The notes: generated by a model not told the origin, from the sequence alone. 64,000 nucleotides of DNA from Streptomyces lunaelactis (GCF_003054555.1 NZ_CP026304.1:4340001-4404000); one strand, 5' to 3'. Positions 15,856 to 25,340 are shown, counted from the stretch's first letter. Numbers and translations: made by a program.

Positions 15856-18213
15856 GTGGCCGAGGCGGCAGACTTCAAGGGGATGAGTGCTTCTCCTGCC
15901 CGCCGGTGGCTGCGACGTACAGCCTCCGTGATCGCGGGCGCCCCGCTCGTGGCCGGACTGCTATGGGGTCCCGCCGCCCCTTCCGCGTCCGCCGCGGGGG
16001 GCACTGAGAGCGCCACAGGCTCCCGTACGGTCGATGTGTCTCTCGACACTCTGACTCCGCCCGTGCCCGGGAAGAGCGACACGCTCATGATCTCCGGCAC
16101 GGTGTACAACAAGGGCAAGCAGACCGTCACCGACGCGCAGGTCGATCTGCGTGTGGGGCCGACACTGTCCGGCAGGACCGCCATCGACCGCGCCGCCGAG
16201 CGCACCGGATATGTCCCGGGCCCCGATCCTTCGCCGGTCGGCGGCAAGTACGTCATCAAGATTCCGCAGCTGGCGTCCCACATCAGCCGGGACTTCACGC
16301 TGTCGATCCCCATCAGCGAGCTCGAGCTCGACGAGGACGGCGGCGTCTACCAGCTCAGTGTGTCCCTGTCGGGACAGACCCCGGGCGAGCCGTTCAAGCA
16401 GGTTCTGGGCATCGAGCGGACCTTCCTTCCCTGGCAGCCCGAGGCTACGGAGAAGAAGACCCAGTTCACCTATCTCTGGCCGCTGATCTCGTCGACCCAC
16501 CTCACCTCGGAAACGGGGTCCGACGAACAGCAGACCCCGGTCTTCGAGGACGAGGCGCTGGCCGCGGAGCTCGCCCCGGGCGGACGGCTCGAGCAGCTCG
16601 TCTCCCTCGGCAACAGCCTCCCCGTCACGTGGGTCGTCGACCCGGATCTCCTGGCCACCGTCGACGCCATGACGAGGAGCTACCGGGTCAAGAACGGGAC
16701 CACGACCGTCGCGGGCAAGAATCAGGCCGTCGCCAAGCGGTGGCTGAGCGCCGTCGAGGCCGCGGTGCAGGGCCGCAAGGTGATCGCGCTGCCATTCGCC
16801 GACCCTGATCTGGCATCCCTGGCACACCGCGGCAAGAACGTCTCAGGCTCCCTCAGCCATCTGCAGCCTGCCACCGTGGTCGCCGGGACGACGGTGGAGA
16901 CGATCCTCCATGTGACACCGTCCGTCGACTTCGCCTGGCCGGTGAACGGCGCCATCGACTCCTCGATCGTCGATGTCGGCACCTCCGCCGGCGCCCACAA
17001 GGTGATCGCCCGCAGCGACAGCCTGCGGGACGACCTGTCGTACACGCCCACCTCGGCACGGCCGATCGGTGGGGGGACGACGGCCGTGGTCGCCGACGCC
17101 CGGCTCTCCACCGCCTTCCAGGGCGACATGCTCCAGACCGGCGAGTCCACTCTCGCGGTTCAGGAGTTCCTCGCCCAGACGCTGGCGCTGACCCGCCAGG
17201 ACCCGGACAACCAGCGGAGCATCGTCGTTGCCCCGCAGCGGATGCCGACGGCCTCCCAGGCGCAGACCATGGCGCGCGCACTGCACGCCCTCGACAGTCA
17301 GCGCTGGACCCAGCCGCTCGACCTGGTCGCAGCCGCGGACGCCAAACCCGACGCCGATGCCAACACCAGGATGCCCAGCTCTTCCCGCTATCCCAAGCAG
17401 CTGCGACAGCAGGAGTTGCCGGTCCAGGCGTTCCGGGACATCTGGAACACTCAGAACATCCTCGACAACTTCAAGGTCATTCTCACCGCGGAGGACCGGG
17501 TGGTCACGCCCTTCGGCAGGGCGATCGATCGGGAGATGTCCACGTCCTGGCGCGGGCACGCAGCGGCTGGGCAGCAGTACCGCAGCGGAGTGCGAACCTA
17601 TCTGCAGAGCCTCACCGAAGAGGTGCAGCTGATCGAGAAGTCGCCTGTGACCCTGTCGGGGCGCAGCGCGACCATTCCTGTCACCGTGCAGAACAAGCTG
17701 GTCCAGGGCATCGACCATCTGGTGCTGCGGCTGAGGTCCGACAACCCAACCCGCCTCGGCCTCGACGACGACAAGGCCATCGTCGAGCAGCCGATCAAAG
17801 TCGAGGGCGGCCACAGCCAGTCAGTGAAGTTCGCCGCCGCGGCCAACGCCAACGGCCCGGTGCAGATGACGGCCCAGCTCTACACCGACGACGGCAAGCC
17901 GTACGGCAAGCCCATGGAGTTCTCGGTAAAGGTCTCCGAGATCACCCCGACCGTGATGCTCGTCATCGCGGGCGGCGTCCTGCTGCTCGTCCTCGCAGGC
18001 GTCCGGATGTACAGCCAGCGCAAGCGCGCGGCAGCCCGTGACGCCGCTGCGGAACATGCGGAGACCTCGGAAAAATCACAGAATGCTGAGGATTTGGAAG
18101 GCTCGGTGGGTGACATCGACAGCCCTGATCCCGCGCAGGCGAGTGACCCGGCACCGGACACCGGACCGGAAAGCGGCGACCCGTCGGGCACGGGTGAGAA
18201 AGTGGACCGTTGA
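15856..18213 (+). CDS. DUF6049-type large exported membrane protein
   Basis: A 785-residue protein of unknown function, always next to murJ in actinobacteria. The N-terminus has a signal peptide: RRWLRRTASVIAGAPLVAGLLW then PSASAAGG, cleavage probably near residue 45. The long extracellular part has beta-rich segments (VDVSLDTLTPPVPGKSDTLMISGTVYN looks like an immunoglobulin-type domain; a second such domain lies near residues 595-690). One helix follows near the C-terminus (VMLVIAGGVLLLVLAGVRMY), then a charged cytoplasmic tail. The GTG at 15856 has GAGGGA upstream; the ATG at 15883 is an alternative. It may act in peptidoglycan precursor export with MurJ, which is inference from position only. 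Confidence 0.8.
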   Translation: MAEAADFKGMSASPARRWLRRTASVIAGAPLVAGLLWGPAAPSASAAGGTESATGSRTVDVSLDTLTPPVPGKSDTLMISGTVYNKGKQTVTDAQVDLRVGPTLSGRTAIDRAAERTGYVPGPDPSPVGGKYVIKIPQLASHISRDFTLSIPISELELDEDGGVYQLSVSLSGQTPGEPFKQVLGIERTFLPWQPEATEKKTQFTYLWPLISSTHLTSETGSDEQQTPVFEDEALAAELAPGGRLEQLVSLGNSLPVTWVVDPDLLATVDAMTRSYRVKNGTTTVAGKNQAVAKRWLSAVEAAVQGRKVIALPFADPDLASLAHRGKNVSGSLSHLQPATVVAGTTVETILHVTPSVDFAWPVNGAIDSSIVDVGTSAGAHKVIARSDSLRDDLSYTPTSARPIGGGTTAVVADARLSTAFQGDMLQTGESTLAVQEFLAQTLALTRQDPDNQRSIVVAPQRMPTASQAQTMARALHALDSQRWTQPLDLVAAADAKPDADANTRMPSSSRYPKQLRQQELPVQAFRDIWNTQNILDNFKVILTAEDRVVTPFGRAIDREMSTSWRGHAAAGQQYRSGVRTYLQSLTEEVQLIEKSPVTLSGRSATIPVTVQNKLVQGIDHLVLRLRSDNPTRLGLDDDKAIVEQPIKVEGGHSQSVKFAAAANANGPVQMTAQLYTDDGKPYGKPMEFSVKVSEITPTVMLVIAGGVLLLVLAGVRMYSQRKRAAARDAAAEHAETSEKSQNAEDLEGSVGDIDSPDPAQASDPAPDTGPESGDPSGTGEKVDR

Positions 18214-18258
18214 GCGATGTCGTGGCCGGTCGGCCGGGGACGATGAGGTGGGGTAGCA

Positions 18259-20409
18259 ATGAACGCGCCGTACGACGGTGACCGCGGTCAGGGCGCGGGC
18301 AGAGACCCGGCAGACCAGGTTCCTTCGCCGCCCCAGCCCGCCCCTGATCCGTACTCCGAGGACCCGTATGTCCAGGACGCCTACGCCCGTGATCCTTACC
18401 GGGCGCAGGATCTGTCTGCCCAGGACCCGGTGACCGAGGCACTCTACGACCGTGCCTCGCACCCGCCGCCGCCCCCGGGCACCTACCAGGAGCCTCAGCC
18501 GCTGTACGAGCAGCCGCCGACACCTCAGCACGCCCCGGACCCCCGCATCTGGGCGCAGACCCCGCCGCCCGAACCCGCCGGTCCGTCCCGCCATCTGCCG
18601 TACGGGGACGACGCCAGGACGACCCAGTTCACCGGCGTGGACGAGCTGGTCACGCGGGCCGGCGAGGATGAGCCGGAGCCCGACGCGTTCGCGCACCTCT
18701 TCCGTGACCAGCAGGCCTCCGGTCAACCTGCCCCCGCCCCCGAACCTCTCCCGGCGACGCCCGCTCCCAAGAAGTCGGGCGGTCGTGCCTCGGGCCTGCT
18801 GAAGTCCAGCGCGGTGATGGCGGCCGGAACGCTGGTCTCCCGTCTGACAGGTTTCGTACGCAGCCTGGTGATCACTGCCGCTCTGGGTGCCGCCCTGCTG
18901 GGTGACACCTTCACCATTGCGTACACCCTCCCGACGATGATCTACATCCTCACCGTGGGTGGCGGCCTCAACTCGGTCTTCGTGCCCCAGCTGGTGCGGG
19001 CGATGAAGAACGACGAGGACGGTGGCGAGGCCTATGCCAACCGCCTGCTGACTCTCGTCATGGTGGCGCTCGGCGCCATCGTCGGCATCGCGGTGTTCGC
19101 GGCTCCGCTGCTCATCCAGTTGATGTCGGACACCATCGCCAGCGATCAGGCGGCCAACAACGTCGCCGTCACCTTCGCCCGCTACTGCCTGCCCACGATC
19201 TTCTTCATGGGCATCCATGTCGTCATGGGGCAAATCCTCAACGCCCGCGGGAAGTTCGGCGCGATGATGTGGACTCCGGTCCTCAACAACATCGTCATGA
19301 TCACCACGTTCGGCCTGTTCATCTGGGTGTACGGCACTTCAGCCGATTCGCAGATGGGCGTCCAGACGATCCCGCCGGACGGTGTGCGCCTGCTGGGCAT
19401 CGGAACCCTGCTGGGCCTCGTGGTCCAAGCGCTGGCGATGATCCCCTACCTGCGCGAGACCGGATTCCGCTTCCGCCCCCGCTTCGACTGGAAGGGCCAC
19501 GGCCTCGGCAAGACCGTCAAGCTGGCAAAGTGGACTGTGCTGTTCGTCCTCGCCAACCAGGCGGGCGTGCTCGTCGTCACCCAGCTCGCCACCGCCGCCG
19601 GGAAGGCTTCCGGCAGGCAGGGCGCAGGTTTCATCGCCTACGCAAACGCACAGCTGATCTGGGGCATGCCGCAGGCCATCATCACCGTCTCGGTCATGGC
19701 CGCCCTGCTGCCCCGTATCTCTCGCGCCGCCCACGACGGCGACCCGGGTGCCGTACGCGACGACATCTCCCAGGGTCTGCGCAACTCTGCGGTCGCGATC
19801 GTCCCCGTCTCCTTCGCATTCCTGGCGCTCGGCGTCCCGATGTCCACGCTGTTGTTCGCCTCCAGCGGCCTCGAGTCCGCCCGGGGCATGGGCTTCATCC
19901 TGATGGCGTTCGCGCTCGGCCTGATTCCGTACTCGGTGCAGTACGTCGTGCTGCGCGGCTTCTACGCGTACGAGGACACCCGCACGCCCTTCTACAACAC
20001 CGTCATCGTCGCCGCGGTCAACGCGGCCGCTTCCGCTCTCTGTTACGTGCTCCTCCCCGCTCAGTGGGCTGTCGTGGGCATGGGAGCCTCGTACGGACTC
20101 GCGTACGCCGTCGGCGTCGGCATCGCCTGGCGGCGGCTGAAGAACAGGCTGGGCGGGGATCTGGACGGCTCCCACGTCATGCGAACCTACGCTCGGCTCT
20201 GCATGGCTTCGGTCCCGGCCGCGGTCGCCGCCGGCGCGGTCGCCTTCGCCGTCACTCAGGGACTCGGCAATGGCGCCGCCGGCTCGCTCGTCGCACTGCT
20301 CGCCGGTGGGATCGTGCTGCTGGGCGTCTTCTTCATCGCCGCGAAGCGGATGCGTATCGAGGAGCTCAACGCCATGGTCGGCATGGTCCGCGGTCGGCTC
20401 GGACGCTGA
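18259..20409 (+). CDS. murJ: MurJ lipid II flippase (MviN family)
   Basis: Flips lipid II across the inner membrane for peptidoglycan synthesis. The 716-residue product has a Pro-rich, disordered cytoplasmic N-terminus (1-180, with PYVQDAYARDPYRAQ-like stretches) and then about fourteen membrane helices starting SSAVMAAGTLVSRLTGFVRSLVI, where the SRLTGFVR arginines match those essential in MurJ. Further hallmarks are ANNVAVTFARYCLPTIFFMG and GFYAYEDTRTPFYN. ATG start 45 bp after the DUF6049 gene. Mycobacterial MurJ carries a C-terminal pseudokinase; here that part is encoded by the next gene. Confidence 0.95.
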   Translation: MNAPYDGDRGQGAGRDPADQVPSPPQPAPDPYSEDPYVQDAYARDPYRAQDLSAQDPVTEALYDRASHPPPPPGTYQEPQPLYEQPPTPQHAPDPRIWAQTPPPEPAGPSRHLPYGDDARTTQFTGVDELVTRAGEDEPEPDAFAHLFRDQQASGQPAPAPEPLPATPAPKKSGGRASGLLKSSAVMAAGTLVSRLTGFVRSLVITAALGAALLGDTFTIAYTLPTMIYILTVGGGLNSVFVPQLVRAMKNDEDGGEAYANRLLTLVMVALGAIVGIAVFAAPLLIQLMSDTIASDQAANNVAVTFARYCLPTIFFMGIHVVMGQILNARGKFGAMMWTPVLNNIVMITTFGLFIWVYGTSADSQMGVQTIPPDGVRLLGIGTLLGLVVQALAMIPYLRETGFRFRPRFDWKGHGLGKTVKLAKWTVLFVLANQAGVLVVTQLATAAGKASGRQGAGFIAYANAQLIWGMPQAIITVSVMAALLPRISRAAHDGDPGAVRDDISQGLRNSAVAIVPVSFAFLALGVPMSTLLFASSGLESARGMGFILMAFALGLIPYSVQYVVLRGFYAYEDTRTPFYNTVIVAAVNAAASALCYVLLPAQWAVVGMGASYGLAYAVGVGIAWRRLKNRLGGDLDGSHVMRTYARLCMASVPAAVAAGAVAFAVTQGLGNGAAGSLVALLAGGIVLLGVFFIAAKRMRIEELNAMVGMVRGRLGR

Positions 20410-20529
20410 TGGACGAGCGGTCCCGCACAACCATCGTCGGACGCCGTGTGTCGTGCATAGCGCCGGACTGTGGGCACAATTGGCATGGCTGTTGGATAGT
20501 GCGCAATGGATGGGGAGGCAGGAACGACG

Positions 20530-22230
20530 GTGGCGGAACGTAGCACGGCTGCCGTCGACGTGGCCGACAACAGCGGAGACGACCCGCTGACCGCGCAGGC
20601 GGGTAAGGCCACGACCGACGGGGCGGCGGAATCCCAGGACTCGGCGGAGAAGACCGCACCGGACACGGGCAGCGAGCGGCAGGACGCCGAACCTGCCATC
20701 ACAACGCCTGAACTGCACAGTGGCCACAAGCTCGCCAGACGCTACCGCCTCGAGGAGTGCGTCACCCGTCTGGACGGTTTCAGCAGCTGGCGCGCTGTCG
20801 ACGAGAAGTTGCGTCGTGCCGTCGGGGTGCATCTGCTCCCCGCCGATCACCCGCGGGCGCGCTCTGTACTCGCGGCGGCGCGCTCTTCCGCGCTCCTCGG
20901 CGACCCCCGTTTCGTACAGGTCCTGGACGCCGTCGAGGAGAACGACCTCGTCTACGTCGTCCATGAATGGCTTCCGGACGCGACCGACCTCACCGCTCTG
21001 CTCGCCATGGGGCCCATGGAACCTCATGACGCCTACCAGCTCGTCGACCAGCTCTCCCAGGCGATGGCCGCAGCCCACCGTGAGGGCCTCGCCCACCTCA
21101 GGCTCACCCCGGGCGCGGTCCTGCGGAGCTCCACCGGGCAGTACCGGATCCGCGGCCTCGCGGTGAACGCAGCCCTTCGCGGAATCACCGCCGAGGGACC
21201 CCAGCGGGCCGACACAGAGGCGATCGGCGCGCTCCTCTACGCGGCGCTGACGCAGCGGTGGCCGTACGAGAACGACGCCTACGGTCTCTCCGGACTGCCC
21301 AAGGGTGTCGGGCTCATCGCCCCGGACCAGGTGCGGGCCGGCATCCACCGTGGGCTCTCCGAGCTCGCCATGCGCGCCTTGGTCAATGACGGTGCCACCG
21401 CCTCCCGCCAAGAGCCGCCCTGCACCACGCCCGACGAGCTGGCGAAGGCCGTCGCGGCGATGCCCCGCATCCGTCCGCCGGAACCTGCGTTCACCACCCG
21501 GCCCGAGTACCAGCGCACCACCTACCAGCAGGGCACGTACGGCCGTCCTGCGCCTCACCCGGGGGTGACTGCGCCCCAGCAGGTAGCCACCCCGCCCGCC
21601 CCGCTCCAGAGCCGCACGGGCAAGGTCCTCAAGTGGACCGTGGCCGCGCTGCTTATCGCCGCCCTGGGACTCGGCAGCTGGCAGGTAGCCGACAAGCTGA
21701 TCGACCGCGGTAACGAGCCGACCGGTCCGGACAGCTCGCAGACGAACGACGGCGAGAAGAACCCCGAGCCGGAGTCCGGCAAGCCGGTCATCATCACCGG
21801 CGCCCATGACTTCGACCCCCTTGGGACCGACGGCTCCGAGAAGCCGGCCGGGATAAAGAACAGCTACGACGAAGACCCGAGCACGTCCTGGACCACGGAC
21901 GGCTACTTCAGCGCGGACTTCGGGCGGCTCAAGTCAGGCGTCGGCATCGTTCTGGATCTCGACGAGGTCCAACAGGTCGGCACCGTGGATGTCTCCTTCC
22001 TCGGTGGAGACACCTCGGTGGAATTGCGGGCAGCACCCGAGGGCGCCTCGTCCGAGCCGACAACCCTCGACGGCTTCACCAAGGTGGCCGACGGGTCCGG
22101 TTCGAATGTGTCCCTCAAGCCCGGCAAACCGGTGCAGACGCGGTACGTTCTGGTCTGGCTGACCAAGCTTCCACAGACCGACGAGGGCAACTTCCGGGGC
22201 AAGGTCTCGGAGATCAAGATCACCAGCTGA
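20530..22230 (+). CDS. Membrane pseudokinase with extracellular discoidin-like domain (MurJ partner)
   Basis: A 566-residue protein: disordered N-terminus, protein-kinase-like domain (about 70-310), Pro-rich linker, one helix (about 367-389, KWTVAALLIAALGLGSW) and an extracellular beta domain (about 418-566). The kinase motifs are lost. The VAIK lysine is His (AVGVHLL), the HRDLKPAN loop is AHLRLTPGAV (catalytic Asp to Arg), and DFG reads GLA. In Mycobacterium tuberculosis the matching domains are fused to MurJ, are phosphorylated by PknB and recruit FhaA. A similar control of lipid II flipping is inferred here. The GTG at 20530 has GGAGG 11 nt upstream; the earlier ATG at 20506 has no such site. 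Confidence 0.85.
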   Translation: MAERSTAAVDVADNSGDDPLTAQAGKATTDGAAESQDSAEKTAPDTGSERQDAEPAITTPELHSGHKLARRYRLEECVTRLDGFSSWRAVDEKLRRAVGVHLLPADHPRARSVLAAARSSALLGDPRFVQVLDAVEENDLVYVVHEWLPDATDLTALLAMGPMEPHDAYQLVDQLSQAMAAAHREGLAHLRLTPGAVLRSSTGQYRIRGLAVNAALRGITAEGPQRADTEAIGALLYAALTQRWPYENDAYGLSGLPKGVGLIAPDQVRAGIHRGLSELAMRALVNDGATASRQEPPCTTPDELAKAVAAMPRIRPPEPAFTTRPEYQRTTYQQGTYGRPAPHPGVTAPQQVATPPAPLQSRTGKVLKWTVAALLIAALGLGSWQVADKLIDRGNEPTGPDSSQTNDGEKNPEPESGKPVIITGAHDFDPLGTDGSEKPAGIKNSYDEDPSTSWTTDGYFSADFGRLKSGVGIVLDLDEVQQVGTVDVSFLGGDTSVELRAAPEGASSEPTTLDGFTKVADGSGSNVSLKPGKPVQTRYVLVWLTKLPQTDEGNFRGKVSEIKITS

Positions 22231-22254
22231 CGGCATCAGGGGAGGGGGTCACCG

Positions 22255-22959
22255 TTGGACGACGCGACACTCGGCGATACGAGCGACCAGGACCTTCTGG
22301 CCCGCCATGTCGCGGGGGACCCGGATGCCTTCGGTGAGCTCGTACGGCGCCACCGCGACCGGCTGTGGGCCGTCGCCCTGCGAACCCTCGGCGATCGAGA
22401 GGAAGCAGCCGACGCGGTCCAGGACGCTCTCGTATCCGCCTTCCGAGCCGCTCATACCTTCCGGGGCCAGTCCGCCGTCACTACTTGGCTGCATCGCATC
22501 ACGGTGAACGCCTGTCTCGACCGGGCCCGCAAGGCAGCCTCGCGCAAGACGTCCCCCGTCGACGACACAGAGCGCCTGGAACAGATCCTCGAGCCGCACG
22601 AGTCGGCCGAGGCCCCGGCCGAGCGTCAGGATCTCCACCGGGAACTGCTGGCAGCGCTGGCAAAGCTCCCCGTCGATCAGCGGGCCGCGCTCGTGCTGGT
22701 GGACATGCAGGGCTACCCCGTGGCGGAGGCCGCCCTCGTCCTCGATGTACCGGTCGGGACCGTCAAGAGCCGCTGTGCGCGCGGCCGGGCACGGCTGTTG
22801 CCCATGCTCACTCATCTGCGGAGCGATGCCGGGGATAGCACCGAGGTCAGCAAGGGAAGGAACCGGAAGCCGGGGACATCCGTCCCACCGGCGTCGAGAC
22901 AAAGGGACGCAGGGCCGAATGACCCTGCAGCTGTGAAGGGCGGAGGTGGGCGCGCGTGA
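22255..22959 (+). CDS. sigM: ECF sigma factor SigM
   Basis: Extracytoplasmic-function sigma factor that directs RNA polymerase to stress promoters. The 234-residue product has region 2 (DPDAFGELVRRHRDRLWAVA ... TTWLHRITVNACLDRARK) and region 4 (LPVDQRAALVLVDMQGYPVAEAALVLDVPVGTVKSRCARGRARL), with a 45-residue basic tail. The start is TTG at 22255, with GGAGGGGG seven nt upstream; no ATG or GTG fits as well. The stop overlaps the anti-sigma start by 4 nt. The murJ-sigM-(anti-sigma)-trxB-trxA order matches mycobacteria, which supports the symbol. Confidence 0.9.
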   Translation: MDDATLGDTSDQDLLARHVAGDPDAFGELVRRHRDRLWAVALRTLGDREEAADAVQDALVSAFRAAHTFRGQSAVTTWLHRITVNACLDRARKAASRKTSPVDDTERLEQILEPHESAEAPAERQDLHRELLAALAKLPVDQRAALVLVDMQGYPVAEAALVLDVPVGTVKSRCARGRARLLPMLTHLRSDAGDSTEVSKGRNRKPGTSVPPASRQRDAGPNDPAAVKGGGGRA

Positions 22960-23846
22960 CATCCACGACCGACACGACTCAGCATCCGGACGTCTCGGAA
23001 ATCTCCGACCTCACCGAAGGTCTTCTCTCGCCTGACCGCACGGCCGAGGTGCGGCAGCATCTCGACGGCTGTCCCCTGTGCGCGGATGTACGTACGTCCC
23101 TCGAGGAGATTCGCGGACTGCTCGGCACCCTCCCCGGGGCACATCGGATGCCCGCCGATTTCGCCGGGCGGATCGATGCCGCTCTGGCCGCCGAGGCTCT
23201 TCTGGACGCCACCGCGCCTGAAGAGACCGCGCATGTTTCACGTGAAACAACGCCGGTCACTCAGCAGACGGAGGCCACACAGGCCGATCGGCCGGCGGGA
23301 CGCCCGCGCGCCGCGACGGGTCCTGGCCGCAATCACCGGACACGGCGTCGCCGCGCAGTGGTCCTCGGCGCAGTCTTCAGCGCTGCCGCAGTCGGCATCA
23401 GTGTCCTGTTCCTCCAGAGCCCGCAGTCCACCGGGGGCGACGCCAGCGCAACGAAGGACAGCGCGAGCTCAGCTGAGGGCGGAACCCAGGACTTTTCGCA
23501 GTCCGGCATCGAGGGCCGCGTGCAGGCGCTCATCGCCCCCGCCCTTACCCAGCACCAGGACATAGAGAAGGAGACGTCCAGCGACAGCCGGAGCGCCCCC
23601 GTCTCCCCCAAGCGCATGCCGGGCGTCACGGTGCCGCCCTGTATCCAGAAGGGCACCGGCCGCACGGATACACCCATCGCCTTCGAGCGCGGACAGTACA
23701 AGGGCGACAGCGCCTATCTCGTCGTGCTCCCGCACTCCACGGACGGCGCGCAGGTACAGGCGTATGTGGTCGACGCGGCCTGCGTCGAGACTGCCCCCGC
23801 GTCCACGGGCAAACTGCTGCTGACAAACGCCTACCCCCGCGCCTGA
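22956..23846 (+). CDS. Membrane anti-sigma factor (ZAS type), probable SigM antagonist
   Basis: Holds SigM inactive at the membrane. The 296-residue product has an N-terminal zinc-associated anti-sigma motif, HLDGCPLCADV (H-x3-C-x2-C, residues 29-39), one helix (about 130-152, RRRAVVLGAVFSAAAVGISVLFL) and an extracellular domain with two cysteines (PPCIQKG and DAACVETA) that could form a disulfide. GTG start, translationally coupled to sigM (GTGA overlap). A parS site inside the gene encodes residues VSRET, in a low-conservation linker. Redox sensing via the zinc site is possible but only inferred. Confidence 0.85.
   Translation: MTSTTDTTQHPDVSEISDLTEGLLSPDRTAEVRQHLDGCPLCADVRTSLEEIRGLLGTLPGAHRMPADFAGRIDAALAAEALLDATAPEETAHVSRETTPVTQQTEATQADRPAGRPRAATGPGRNHRTRRRRAVVLGAVFSAAAVGISVLFLQSPQSTGGDASATKDSASSAEGGTQDFSQSGIEGRVQALIAPALTQHQDIEKETSSDSRSAPVSPKRMPGVTVPPCIQKGTGRTDTPIAFERGQYKGDSAYLVVLPHSTDGAQVQAYVVDAACVETAPASTGKLLLTNAYPRA
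23234..23249. other. parS centromere site inside the anti-sigma gene
   Basis: Perfect TGTTTCACGTGAAACA, read in frame as part of HVSRETT. Confidence 0.92.
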
Positions 23847-23876
23847 CACACCCCATTGCGCCGCTCGGACGTACCG

Positions 23877-23902
23877 GGAATGCAAGCCCCGTAGGATCCG
23901 TT
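23877..23902 (+). promoter_or_regulatory. SigR-type promoter of trxB-trxA
   Basis: GGAAT (23877-23881) and GTT (23900-23902) are separated by exactly 18 nt, the SigR consensus GGAAT-N18-GTT of the Streptomyces thiol-stress regulon. It lies 70 bp before the trxB GTG. The trxBA operon of S. coelicolor is a known SigR target. Confidence 0.8.
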
Positions 23903-23972
23903 GCGTGGGGTGAGAGTCATTGACCCGGCCCCCGTAGGCAGCAGGCAGTCCGCAGAGACGAGGAAGTAACCC

Positions 23973-24947
23973 GTGAGCGACGTCCGTAACGTGATCATCA
24001 TCGGCTCCGGGCCCGCCGGCTACACGGCCGCGCTCTACACCGCGCGCGCATCGCTGCAGCCGCTGGTGTTCGAGGGTGCCGTCACCGCCGGCGGTGCGCT
24101 GATGACCACAACCGAGGTGGAGAACTTCCCCGGCTTCCGCGACGGCATCATGGGTCCTGACCTGATGGACAGCATGCGCGCCCAGGCGGAGCGCTTCGGT
24201 GCAGAGCTGGTTCCCGACGATGTCATCTCCGTCGACCTCACGGGCGAGATCAAGACCGTCACCGACACGGCGGGCACCGTCCACCGTGCCAGGGCCGTCA
24301 TCGTCACCACCGGTTCGCAGCACCGCAAGCTCGGCCTGCCGAACGAGGACACTCTCTCCGGACGCGGCGTCTCCTGGTGCGCGACCTGTGACGGGTTCTT
24401 CTTCAAGGACCAGGACATCGCCGTGATCGGCGGCGGTGACACCGCGATGGAGGAGGCCACTTTCCTCTCTCGCTTCGCGAAGTCCGTCACCATCGTCCAC
24501 CGCCGCGACAGCCTCCGCGCCTCCAAGGCCATGCAGGACCGCGCCTTCGCCGACCCGAAGATCTCCTTCGCCTGGGACAGCGAGGTCACCGAGATCCAGG
24601 GCGAGCAGAAGCTTTCCGGTCTGACTCTGCGCAACACCAAGACCGGAGAGACCTCGGCCCTCCCAGTGACGGGTCTGTTCATCGCCGTGGGCCACGACCC
24701 GCGCACCGAGCTCTTCAAGGGCCAGCTCGAGCTGGACGATGAGGGCTACCTGGTGGTCGAGGCGCCGTCGACGCGCACCAAGCTGACCGGTGTCTTCGGC
24801 GCGGGTGACGTCGTGGACCACACCTACCGACAGGCCATCACCGCAGCCGGGACCGGCTGTTCCGCCGCCCTCGACGCCGAGCGCTTTCTCGCTGCGCTCG
24901 CCGACGGCGAGAAGGCCGCCGAGCCGGAGAAGACCACCGCGGTCTGA
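23973..24947 (+). CDS. trxB: Thioredoxin-disulfide reductase
   Basis: Reduces thioredoxin using NADPH and FAD in the cytoplasm. The 324-residue product, of standard length, has the FAD site [19 protein letters not shown], the redox centre SWCATCDG (CxxC), the NADPH site [18 protein letters not shown] and the C-terminal FAD motif [27 protein letters not shown] start with GAGGAAG upstream. It is followed after 48 bp by trxA, with a SigR promoter in front, so both respond to disulfide stress. Confidence 0.97.
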   Translation: MSDVRNVIIIGSGPAGYTAALYTARASLQPLVFEGAVTAGGALMTTTEVENFPGFRDGIMGPDLMDSMRAQAERFGAELVPDDVISVDLTGEIKTVTDTAGTVHRARAVIVTTGSQHRKLGLPNEDTLSGRGVSWCATCDGFFFKDQDIAVIGGGDTAMEEATFLSRFAKSVTIVHRRDSLRASKAMQDRAFADPKISFAWDSEVTEIQGEQKLSGLTLRNTKTGETSALPVTGLFIAVGHDPRTELFKGQLELDDEGYLVVEAPSTRTKLTGVFGAGDVVDHTYRQAITAAGTGCSAALDAERFLAALADGEKAAEPEKTTAV

Positions 24948-24995
24948 CCCCAGCACCACATCCCTCATACCCCGCAAAGAAGTAAGGAGGCCGCC

Positions 24996-25328
24996 GTGGC
25001 CGGCGCCCTGAAGAACGTGACTGACGACACCTTCGAAGAGGATGTCCTCAAGAGCGACAAGCCCGTGCTGGTGGACTTCTGGGCCGCTTGGTGCGGTCCC
25101 TGCCGCCAGATCGCGCCGTCCCTCGAGGCCATCGCCGCTGAGCACGGCGACAAGATCGAGATTGTGAAGCTCAACATCGACGAGAACCCGGCCACCGCAG
25201 CCAAGTACGGCGTCATGTCCATCCCGACGCTGAACGTCTACCTCAACGGTGAGGTCGCCAAGACGATCGTCGGTGCCAAGCCGAAGGCTGCGATTGTTCG
25301 CGACCTTGAGGGCTTCATCGGCGAGTAG
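24996..25328 (+). CDS. trxA: Thioredoxin
   Basis: Small dithiol-disulfide carrier reduced by TrxB. The 110-residue product has the active site FWAAWCGPCRQIAP and the cis-proline loop MSIPTLNVYLNG. GTG start after AAGGAGG at ideal spacing. Second gene of the trxBA operon. A parS and a strong terminator follow within 70 bp. Confidence 0.97.
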   Translation: MAGALKNVTDDTFEEDVLKSDKPVLVDFWAAWCGPCRQIAPSLEAIAAEHGDKIEIVKLNIDENPATAAKYGVMSIPTLNVYLNGEVAKTIVGAKPKAAIVRDLEGFIGE

Positions 25329-25340
25329 TCATCGCGACGT

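Noticed and set aside
19339..21807. An 822-residue leftward frame antisense to murJ and the pseudokinase gene
   Set aside because: Asp/Arg/Gly-biased shadow of the sense codon pattern, with no domain signal.
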